A stretch of DNA of 9,011 nucleotides. It comes from Verrucomicrobiales bacterium. Its GTDB lineage: Bacteria > Verrucomicrobiota > Verrucomicrobiia > Verrucomicrobiales > DEV007. A program made the translations under genes and the position numbers. Shown here piece by piece: positions 1-5,727 of this stretch (positions within the stretch are counted from its first letter, which is position 1; each line of letters starts with the position of its first letter). The notes beneath the pieces are model-generated. The model searched no databases. It saw nothing but the letters and a program-made list of their open reading frames with translations, and was not told where the DNA came from. The stretch lies in contig SLGN01000244.1 of the NCBI GenBank assembly GCA_007123695.1, positions 1 to 9,011 on the forward strand, in the 5' to 3' direction.

Positions 1-1151
1 CCGGGGCGAGCGCGCTCGACGAACTCATCGCGCAGATCGTCCGGGGCGCCGAGGGCATCGTCGGGCAGATCAACACGGGCGGCTCGCAGGCCTTCGGCCT
101 GCTCGGTTTCTTCGTGCTCGCCTTCGTCGCGATCCAGATGCTGACCGCCGTGGAGAGGACTCTGAACCAGATCTGGGGCGCCCGCAGCGGCCGTTCCTGG
201 GGCCAGCGCATCGTCGCCTACTGGACCTTCGTCAGTCTCGGGGCGGTCCTCGGCCTCGGCGCCGTGGCGGTGCTCTCCACCGCCGCCGCCGCCAACCTCT
301 TCGAGACGATGCCCTACGGCGAGACCCTCAACGAATTCTTCGTCTCCGTGCTGCCGCTGCTCGGCTTCGCCATGCTCGTGGTGCTGCTGACGGCCTTCTA
401 CCTCTACTTCCCCAACGCGGCGGTCCGCTGGCGGCCCGCGCTCTGCGGAGCGGCCCTCGTCGCCGCGCTGCTGATGCTCAACAACTACCTGTCCGTCCTC
501 TACGTCGGCCAGGTCCTCCGCCTGCAGAGCCTCTACGGATCCGCCGGCATCATCCCCGTGCTCATGCTGGGACTGTATTTCTTCTGGGTCTTCGTGCTGC
601 TCGGGGGGCAGCTCGGCTACGCCATCCAGAACGTGAACAATCTCTCCCGCCGCGAGGCGTGGTCGCAGGTCGCGCCCGGTGCGCAGGAAAGGCTCACCCT
701 GGCCGCCTTTCTCCTCGTTGCAAGGGCTTTCGCGGAGCAGCGTCCCGCGCCCTCCGCCTCCGAACTCGGGGCCCGCATGCGCGTGCCGGGGAACGTGCTC
801 AACGAATCGCTCTCCCGCCTCGTCGAGATCGGCTGGATCACCCCCGCCCTCGCGGCGGATCCCGTCTCCGGCGACGAGCGCCGCTACCACCCCGCCAAGC
901 CCCTCGACGCCGTGACCCTCGCCGATTTCAGGACGGCCTTCGCGGAGTCGGGCGATTCCGACGCGAGCCGCTATCTGGAGCCCCTCGATCCGGTACTGCC
1001 GCGCTACCGCGAGAACTTCGACGGGGCACTGCGCGAAGGCCTCGGCGCCCTCACCGTGCGCGAGCTTCTCGCCGAGACGGCGGAGAAAGAGGAAACGGCG
1101 GACGCGGCCGGAAACGGAAGCCCCGACCCCGCCCCTGCGGCGGAGGTCTGA
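1..1151 (+). CDS. YihY/virulence factor BrkB family inner-membrane protein (5' truncated by window edge)
   Basis: The frame is open from base 3 to the TGA at 1149-1151, giving 382 residues. The real start lies upstream of the window; the in-frame GTG at 114 falls inside a membrane segment and is not a credible start. Five hydrophobic segments are visible, at about residues 31-49, 69-92, 112-135, 146-170 and 181-207 of the visible part. Family signatures are the ERTLNQIWGA stretch after the first segment, YLYFPNAAVRWRPAL between segments, and the YGSAGIIPVLMLGLYF region leading into GGQLGYAIQN. These match the UPF0761/BrkB family (once misnamed RNase BN), whose biochemical role is not settled. 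After the last segment comes a cytosolic tail of about 170 residues with a winged-helix-like part (AFLLVARAFAE, then SASELGARMRVP, then LSRLVEIGWI) and an acidic, Ala/Glu/Pro-rich end. E. coli YihY is shorter, but longer homologues with such tails are known. The next gene starts 69 bp downstream on the same strand, so cotranscription is possible. Confidence 0.93.
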   Translation, partial: GASALDELIAQIVRGAEGIVGQINTGGSQAFGLLGFFVLAFVAIQMLTAVERTLNQIWGARSGRSWGQRIVAYWTFVSLGAVLGLGAVAVLSTAAAANLFETMPYGETLNEFFVSVLPLLGFAMLVVLLTAFYLYFPNAAVRWRPALCGAALVAALLMLNNYLSVLYVGQVLRLQSLYGSAGIIPVLMLGLYFFWVFVLLGGQLGYAIQNVNNLSRREAWSQVAPGAQERLTLAAFLLVARAFAEQRPAPSASELGARMRVPGNVLNESLSRLVEIGWITPALAADPVSGDERRYHPAKPLDAVTLADFRTAFAESGDSDASRYLEPLDPVLPRYRENFDGALREGLGALTVRELLAETAEKEETADAAGNGSPDPAPAAEV

Positions 1152-1220
1152 TCCAGGCGCGGCACGCCTCCGGCAGGGAGCCGCTTGATCTTCGCCCCGG
1201 CCCCGTGCATCGTCCCCGCC

Positions 1221-2246
1221 ATGTCGGAGGATTCATCGGTCCAGGCGAAGGGCACGCGGCGCCCGCTGGAGCGCATCCTGCGGATCCACGGGCTCATCGC
1301 GGGCGGACGCTTTCCCAACTGCTCGGGCATCGCGCGGGAGCTCGAGGTCCATCGCAAGACGATCCAGCGCGACCTCAACTTCATGCGCGACGAGCTGGAT
1401 CTGCCCCTCGCCTACAGCAAGAGCCACCACGGCTACCACTACACCCGCGCGGTGGCGGAGTTTCCCTTCGTCCAGGCGAACGCCGAGGACCTCGTCGGAC
1501 TGCTTCTCGCCCGCAGCGCCCTCGGCCCGATGCGCGGGTCCGCCCTCGAGTCGTCGCTGCGGGCCGGCTTTCAGCGCCTCCTCGCGACCATGGGTGACCG
1601 GGTCACCATCCCCTGGTCGGAGCTCGACGAGGCCTTTTCCGCCAAAGTCCGCGGCATGACCGAACGCGACGCCTTTCTCTTCGAGCGTCTTGCCAAAGCG
1701 GTGCTCGAAAGCCGCGGTCTCCACTTCGAATGCCGCATGCTCGGCGAGGACCGTCCCGCGAAGCGCCGGCTCCAGCCCTACCACCTCGCCGAGATCGACG
1801 GAGGCTGGTACCTCATCGGGCACGACCTCGACCGCGGAGCCCGGCGCACCTTCGCGGTGCAGCGCATGCGTGCGGTCCATCTCACCGGGCGGCGCTTCCT
1901 GCGGCCGCCGGACTTCCGGCTCGAGGACCACTTCGCGGGCAGCTTCGGGGTGTGGTCGGGCGAGGGCCGCGGCGGGGCCGTCTACGAAGTCGCGATCCGC
2001 TTCCGGGGCTTCGCCGCTCGGGTGGTGGCCGAGCGCCGCTGGCATCCGAGCCAGGAGATCCTGCCCCTGTCGCCCGACGGCGAGTCCATCGAGCTCCGCC
2101 TGCGTCTCAGCGCGCTCGAAGACGTGGCCCGCTGGATCCTCGGCTTCGGCTCCCAAGCCGAGGCCCTCGCCCCGGCGGAGCTGCGCGAGACCGTCGCACG
2201 CGAGCTGCGCGCGGCCGCACTGCACTACGAAACGGAAAGTTCATGA
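1221..2246 (+). CDS. HTH-WYL domain transcriptional regulator (WYL + WCX)
   Basis: A 341-residue cytoplasmic DNA-binding regulator. The N-terminus (about residues 10-65) is a DeoR/HTH_11-like helix-turn-helix, with CSGIARELEVHRKTIQRDL as the helix 2-helix 3 core (R45-D51 in the recognition helix). The WYL domain covers about residues 150-240; its name-giving residues are W196, Y197 and L198 in GGWYLIGHDL, followed by the conserved FAVQRM strand that normally lines the ligand pocket. A WCX-type C-terminal extension follows (about 255-335, from YEVAIRFRG to RWILGFGSQAEAL). Family members act as repressors or activators, and several bind nucleotides or nucleic acid; the ligand here is unknown. 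The ATG at 1221 is preferred over a TTG at 1185 because the TTG would only add a Pro/Ala-rich, non-conserved leader; neither start has a clear Shine-Dalgarno site. The stop overlaps the thiD start as ATGA, which implies one transcript and translational coupling. It could be autoregulatory or control thiamine-precursor salvage, but the sequence does not prove this. Confidence 0.92.
   Translation: MSEDSSVQAKGTRRPLERILRIHGLIAGGRFPNCSGIARELEVHRKTIQRDLNFMRDELDLPLAYSKSHHGYHYTRAVAEFPFVQANAEDLVGLLLARSALGPMRGSALESSLRAGFQRLLATMGDRVTIPWSELDEAFSAKVRGMTERDAFLFERLAKAVLESRGLHFECRMLGEDRPAKRRLQPYHLAEIDGGWYLIGHDLDRGARRTFAVQRMRAVHLTGRRFLRPPDFRLEDHFAGSFGVWSGEGRGGAVYEVAIRFRGFAARVVAERRWHPSQEILPLSPDGESIELRLRLSALEDVARWILGFGSQAEALAPAELRETVARELRAAALHYETESS
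2234..2246 (+). promoter_or_regulatory. Translational coupling junction (ATGA) between WYL regulator and thiD
   Basis: The thiD start codon (2243-2245) and the regulator's stop codon (2244-2246) share bases in an ATGA overlap. A purine-rich GGAAAG lies at 2234-2239, closer to the ATG than a standard ribosome-binding site. Such overlaps usually indicate re-initiation by the same ribosome and a tightly fixed ratio of the two proteins. No separate thiD promoter can be recognised inside the regulator gene. Confidence 0.7.
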
Positions 2247-3082
2247 TCCCCAACATTCTCTCCATCGCCGGATCCGATCCCTCGGGCGGCGCCGGCGTCC
2301 AGGCCGACATCAAAGCGATCTCGGCTCGCGGCGGCTACGCCATGGCGGCGCTCACCGCCCTGACCTCGCAGAACACCAGGGGCGTACGGGCCGTCGAACT
2401 GGTGCGGCCCGAAACGGTCGCCGCCCAGATCGACGCGATCCGCGCCGACATCCGCATCGACGCGGTGAAGATCGGCATGCTCGGCTCGGCCGGGATCGTC
2501 GAGGCCGTGGCCGCAGCGCTCGCGGGCCTCGCCGCGCCCGTCGTCCTCGACCCGGTGATGGTGGCCAAGGGCGGGGACCGGCTCCTCGCGTCCGAGGCGG
2601 TGTCCGCGCTGCGCGACCGGCTCCTGCCGATGGCCTTCGTCGTGACCCCCAACTTGCCCGAGGCCGCCGACCTGCTCGGCGAGGCCGAGGCGACCGATCC
2701 GGAAGCGATGGCGGGCCAGGCGCAGAGGCTGCGGTCGCTCGGGCCCGAAGCCGTCCTCATCAAGGGCGGCCACCTCGGCGGCGGCGGCAGCCCCGACCTG
2801 CTCGTCGATGCCGGCGGCGCGCGGCGCTTCGACGGGCCGCGACACGCCACCGCGAACACCCACGGCACGGGTTGCTCGCTGTCGGCGGCGCTGGCCTGCG
2901 AGCTCGGTCACGGGCGGCCGCTGGCGGAGGCCGTGGCGCGGGCCAAGTCCTGGCTCTCTGCCGCCATCGCCGCATCCGGCAGCCTCTCCGTGGGGCACGG
3001 GCACGGGCCCGTCCATCATTTCCATGCCGCCGAGGCCTTCTCCGCAGGCCGGACGGGCGAGGGGGAGGTTCCGCAGGATTGA
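2243..3082 (+). CDS. thiD: Bifunctional hydroxymethylpyrimidine kinase/phosphomethylpyrimidine kinase
   Basis: A 279-residue ribokinase-fold enzyme, close to the usual ThiD length of about 265-280. ThiD phosphorylates HMP to HMP-P and then to HMP-PP, the pyrimidine half of thiamine, in the cytoplasm with ATP. The visible motifs run in canonical order: AGSDPSGGAGVQADIK at residues 9-24 (substrate-binding loop); VLDPVMVAKGG around D103-M106; VVTPNLPEA; the IKGGH strand; and the anion-hole/catalytic motif HGTGCSLSAALA, with Cys211 following H207-G210. The C-terminal VGHGHGPVHHF segment is characteristic of the family. The ATG at 2243 overlaps the TGA of the WYL regulator, so the start is set by coupling. 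A GGAAAG at 2234-2239 is only 3 nt upstream, tight for a Shine-Dalgarno site. No other thiamine genes (thiE, thiC, thiM) and no TPP riboswitch are recognisable in the window, so this may be a salvage kinase or a dispersed biosynthetic gene. It converges with the MDR gene downstream, 45 bp away. Confidence 0.96.
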   Translation: MIPNILSIAGSDPSGGAGVQADIKAISARGGYAMAALTALTSQNTRGVRAVELVRPETVAAQIDAIRADIRIDAVKIGMLGSAGIVEAVAAALAGLAAPVVLDPVMVAKGGDRLLASEAVSALRDRLLPMAFVVTPNLPEAADLLGEAEATDPEAMAGQAQRLRSLGPEAVLIKGGHLGGGGSPDLLVDAGGARRFDGPRHATANTHGTGCSLSAALACELGHGRPLAEAVARAKSWLSAAIAASGSLSVGHGHGPVHHFHAAEAFSAGRTGEGEVPQD

Positions 3083-3127
3083 AACCCACGCCTCGGCGGG
3101 CCGGGCGCGCCACCCCGGACAACCGCC

Positions 3128-4147
3128 TCACAGATCCACCACGATTTTTCCGAAATGGTCGGCCGCCTCGAGGTGGGCGTAGGCTGCCGCCGCCTCGTCG
3201 AAGGGGAAGCGCCGGTCGATCACGGGCCGGATCGAATGGCTTTCGAAAAAGGCAAGCATCCGGACAAACATCTCGCGGCTTCCCACGTAGATGCCGTCGA
3301 GGGAGGCGTTCTTCTTCACCAGGGTGAAGAGCGTGGCCGGGGCCGGGTCGAATCCGGTGAGCACGCCGATCAGGGAAACGACGCCGCCCGCCGCGACCGA
3401 GTTCAGCGACCGCTCGACGGTGCCGGGACCGCCGACTTCGACGACGCGGTCGGCGCCGCGCCGTTCGGTGAGGTCCCAGACGGCGCGGTCCCAGTCGGGC
3501 GTCTCGAGGTAGTGGATGGCGCCGTCGGCGCCCAGCTCCCGGGCGCGGGCCAGCTTTTCGCGCGAGCTGCTCGTGACGATGGCCTTGGCGCCCGCCGCCT
3601 TCGCGATCTGCAGGGCGAAGACCGAAACGCCGCCGGTGCCGAGGCAGAGCACCGTTTCGTGCGCCAAGAGAGGGCGACCGCGTTCCATCAGGGTGTGCCA
3701 GGCGGTGAGGGCGGCGCAGGGCAGGGTGGCGGCTTCGGCGAAGCTCATCGCCGCAGGGATCGGCACGACGCTGTGGCACGGCGCCGCGACAACTTCGGCG
3801 AGCACTCCGTCGCACGAGCCGCCGCGCGCGGCGGCGTGGTAGGCGCTTTGGAAGGGGCCCGAAATCCAATCGCGGAAAAAGGCGAGGGCGACCCGGTCGC
3901 CGACATGCATGTCGCGGACGCCCTCGCCGATGGCGACGATCTCGCCGGCGCCATCGGAGAGCGGCACGACCGGCGAGCTTCCGCCCGAGGCCGACTTTCC
4001 GGAGCGGACGAGGAGATCGCGGTAGTTGAGCGACGCGGCGCGAAGCCTCACCGCCACCTCTCCCGGGCCCGGCGTCGGTTCCGGGGCGTCGTGCAGGACG
4101 AGGGCGAAGGGGCCGTCGGAACGGAGTTCGAGAAGGTATTGGCGCAT
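3128..4147 (-). CDS. Zinc-independent MDR-family NAD(P)-dependent alcohol dehydrogenase/quinone-oxidoreductase-like protein
   Basis: A 339-residue cytosolic medium-chain dehydrogenase/reductase of full family length. The GroES-like N-terminal domain (about residues 20-130) contains SLNYRDLLV at 39-47 and PLSDGAGEIVAIGEGV at 62-77. The Rossmann domain carries the dinucleotide loop GTGGVS at 170-175, and its second strand ends in TSSSREKL, where the Ser/Arg residues suggest a preference for NADP(H). The catalytic zinc Cys of classical alcohol dehydrogenases is replaced by Asn41 in NYRD, and the four-Cys structural zinc loop is absent. This places it with the quinone oxidoreductase/enoyl reductase-like branch, whose substrates are typically enones, quinones or aldehydes; the actual substrate cannot be read from sequence. 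The C-terminus DHFGKIVVDL is typical of the family. The start is the ATG at 4147-4145; upstream there is no clear Shine-Dalgarno. The gene is convergent with thiD and divergent from the DUF1552 operon, so it is probably transcribed alone. Confidence 0.93.
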   Translation of the reverse strand: MRQYLLELRSDGPFALVLHDAPEPTPGPGEVAVRLRAASLNYRDLLVRSGKSASGGSSPVVPLSDGAGEIVAIGEGVRDMHVGDRVALAFFRDWISGPFQSAYHAAARGGSCDGVLAEVVAAPCHSVVPIPAAMSFAEAATLPCAALTAWHTLMERGRPLLAHETVLCLGTGGVSVFALQIAKAAGAKAIVTSSSREKLARARELGADGAIHYLETPDWDRAVWDLTERRGADRVVEVGGPGTVERSLNSVAAGGVVSLIGVLTGFDPAPATLFTLVKKNASLDGIYVGSREMFVRMLAFFESHSIRPVIDRRFPFDEAAAAYAHLEAADHFGKIVVDL

Positions 4148-4449
4148 GGGTCGGACGGTGCGTGGAGGCTATGGCGAAAATCGACCGTCCCTTGCCGGAG
4201 AGTCAACGGAATTCCACCGCCCGGCGTCCCGTTCCGGTTCCGGCTTGGTCCCCCTTGCCTTGGTTCGGTCCGGGAAAAGGACCAGATCGACGTGTTGGCG
4301 CTGCGACGCTTGCAGGAGGACCCTTCGGCTTTCGACGGAAAGCCTTGGACCGCCGCGAAATTCGGTCAGGCCGGATGGCAAGAAACGCCCCCGATTTCGC
4401 GCCATGGAGAGGCGGGTGAGCCGTAACGGATTCCGGTGTAGGTTGTCAA
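4148..4449. other. Divergent intergenic region (302 bp) between the MDR gene and the DUF1552 operon
   Basis: This region should carry promoters for both flanking genes, which point away from each other. No strong sigma-70 promoter is evident. The best -10-like hexamer on the plus strand is TAGGTT at 4439-4444, five bases before the ATG at 4450; this would suit a near-leaderless transcript, but the matching -35 is poor. A GGTCC/GGACC inverted repeat (4267-4271 with 4279-4283, 7-nt loop) is too short to call a terminator. A 44-codon open frame at 4292-4426 with an AAGGA at 4277-4281 has coding-like composition and is discussed as a finding. No riboswitch or RNA gene is recognised. Confidence 0.6.
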
Positions 4450-5727
4450 ATGCCCATTCTCCCCTCCACCGACCGCCGCCGCTTCCTCTACGGCAGCGCC
4501 GCGATGATCGCGCTGCCCGCCCTCGAAGCCTGGAGCGAGGACGACAGCTCCGCCTCCTCCGCCTCCGCAAGCGACCTCCCCCGCAACTTCGTCGCCATCG
4601 GCGCCTACCTCGGCTGGCACCAGCCCTCCTTCCTGCCCGCCGAGACCGGCAGCGGCTACGCCATGCCGCCCACGCTCGAGCCGATCGCCGAGTTCCGCGA
4701 CCGCTTCACCGTCTTTTCCGGCCTCGACCACCGCGCCCCCAACGGCCACGCCGCCTGGCACAACTACCTCAGCGGCCACGCCCCCGGCAGCTACTCGCTC
4801 GACCAGCAGATCGCCGACGCCATCGGCGGCGAGAACCGCTTCGCCTCGATCGAGCTCGCCACCGGCGTCGGCGAGGGCGCCAAATCGATGAGCTTCACCC
4901 GCCAAGGCGTCGGACTGCCCACAATCATCCGTCCCAGCGTGCTCTACCGCCGCCTCTTCGCGAGCGAAGCCGACCGCGAGCGCACCGAATACCTCCTCAA
5001 GAGCGGGCGCAGCGCCCTCGACGACCTGAGCGCCGACGCCGCGCGACTCCAGGCCAGCCTGCCCCAGCGCGACCGCGACAAGCTCGACGAGTACTTCGAC
5101 TCCGTCCGCTCCGTCGAGCAGCGCATCGGCCGCCAGCTCGCCTCGCTCGACGAACCCGTGCCCGACCCCGGCTACGCCCTGCCCGCCTACGACCCCATCA
5201 CGCCCAACCTGCAGATGGAGGCCGGGCGCATCATGTACGACCTCGTCGCCATCGCCCTCGAGACCGAATCGACCCGCGTCGCCTCGATCTTCCTCGACGG
5301 CCTTGGGCAGGTCTTCTCCATCGAAGGCGAGATCCTCAAGGCTGGCTACCACGCCCTCTCCCACCACGGCAACGACCCCGCGATGATCCGCGACCTCGTC
5401 GCCATCGAGCGGGCCCACATCGACTGCTTCGCCGGCTTCCTGCGCCAGCTCTCGGAAAAGAAGAACCCCCGAGGCAAGTCGCTGCTCGACGACACCGTCA
5501 TCCTCCTCGGCACCGGCATGGGCGACGCCAGCCGCCACAGCAACGCCAACCTGCCCACCCTCGTCGCCGGCGGCGGCTTCCGCCACGGCAGCCACCTCGC
5601 GATCGATCCCAAAGAGCCCGGTGCCCCCCTCCTCGGCGACCTCTACCTCACCCTGATGCAGCGCCTCGGGATGGAGGCCGACGCCTTCTCCAACGCCTCG
5701 CGCAACCTCAACCACCTCTTCTCGTGA
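4450..5727 (+). CDS. DUF1552 (HXXSHH) family exported protein
   Basis: A 425-residue protein of the DUF1552/HXXSHH family, found mainly in Planctomycetota and Verrucomicrobiota, usually beside DUF1592 proteins. The N-terminus TDRRRFLYGSAAMIALPAL combines a twin-arginine-like RRxFL motif (with an extra Arg) and a hydrophobic stretch, so Tat export is likely. The name-giving motif H-x-x-S-H-H is intact as HALSHH at residues 301-306. Other conserved blocks are GWHQPSFLP near residue 55, the FSGLDHR region near 95, and the C-terminal GTGMGDASRHSNANLPTLVAGGG segment with FRHGSHLA, all rich in His/Asp/Ser as if lining a metal site. The family's reaction is not known; resemblance to DUF1501 and to alkaline-phosphatase/sulfatase folds is speculative. 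The ATG at 4450 is chosen because it places the Tat motif correctly; no strong Shine-Dalgarno precedes it. The stop overlaps the start of the DUF1592 gene as GTGA, showing an operon. Confidence 0.96.
   Translation: MPILPSTDRRRFLYGSAAMIALPALEAWSEDDSSASSASASDLPRNFVAIGAYLGWHQPSFLPAETGSGYAMPPTLEPIAEFRDRFTVFSGLDHRAPNGHAAWHNYLSGHAPGSYSLDQQIADAIGGENRFASIELATGVGEGAKSMSFTRQGVGLPTIIRPSVLYRRLFASEADRERTEYLLKSGRSALDDLSADAARLQASLPQRDRDKLDEYFDSVRSVEQRIGRQLASLDEPVPDPGYALPAYDPITPNLQMEAGRIMYDLVAIALETESTRVASIFLDGLGQVFSIEGEILKAGYHALSHHGNDPAMIRDLVAIERAHIDCFAGFLRQLSEKKNPRGKSLLDDTVILLGTGMGDASRHSNANLPTLVAGGGFRHGSHLAIDPKEPGAPLLGDLYLTLMQRLGMEADAFSNASRNLNHLFS
5724..5727 (+). promoter_or_regulatory. Start-stop overlap (GTGA) coupling DUF1552 and DUF1592 genes
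   Basis: The GTG start of the large secreted protein and the TGA stop of the DUF1552 gene share bases. No Shine-Dalgarno-like sequence lies in the preceding 20 bases, which are CT-rich, so translation of the second gene probably depends on ribosomes finishing the first. Confidence 0.65.

Noticed and set aside
1155..1169. AGGCG/CGCCT inverted repeat after the YihY stop as operator or terminator
   Set aside because: A 5-bp stem with 5-nt loop, no T-run and no second copy in the window; insufficient support.
1233..2225. Long minus-strand open frame (330 codons) opposite the WYL regulator
   Set aside because: Its Gly/Ala/Glu/Val-rich, motif-free translation is the usual antisense shadow of a high-GC gene; the plus strand encodes recognisable HTH and WYL motifs.
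2984..3025. His-rich GHGHGPVHHFH segment at the end of ThiD as a possible metal-binding tail
   Set aside because: A GHGPVHHF-like segment is normal for the ThiD family C-terminus.
3101..3118. CCGGG/CCCGG hairpin between thiD and the MDR gene as a terminator
   Set aside because: Only a 5-bp stem with an 8-nt loop and no T-run on either strand; hairpins this small arise by chance in GC-rich DNA.
4415..4450. Sigma-70 promoter for the DUF1552 operon with -10 TAGGTT at 4439-4444
   Set aside because: The -10 is imperfect and no acceptable -35 occurs at 16-18 bp spacing, so it is only mentioned, not called as a feature.
4366..5715. 449-codon minus-strand open frame opposite the DUF1552 gene
   Set aside because: Same shadow composition; the plus strand has the HXXSHH and Tat motifs.
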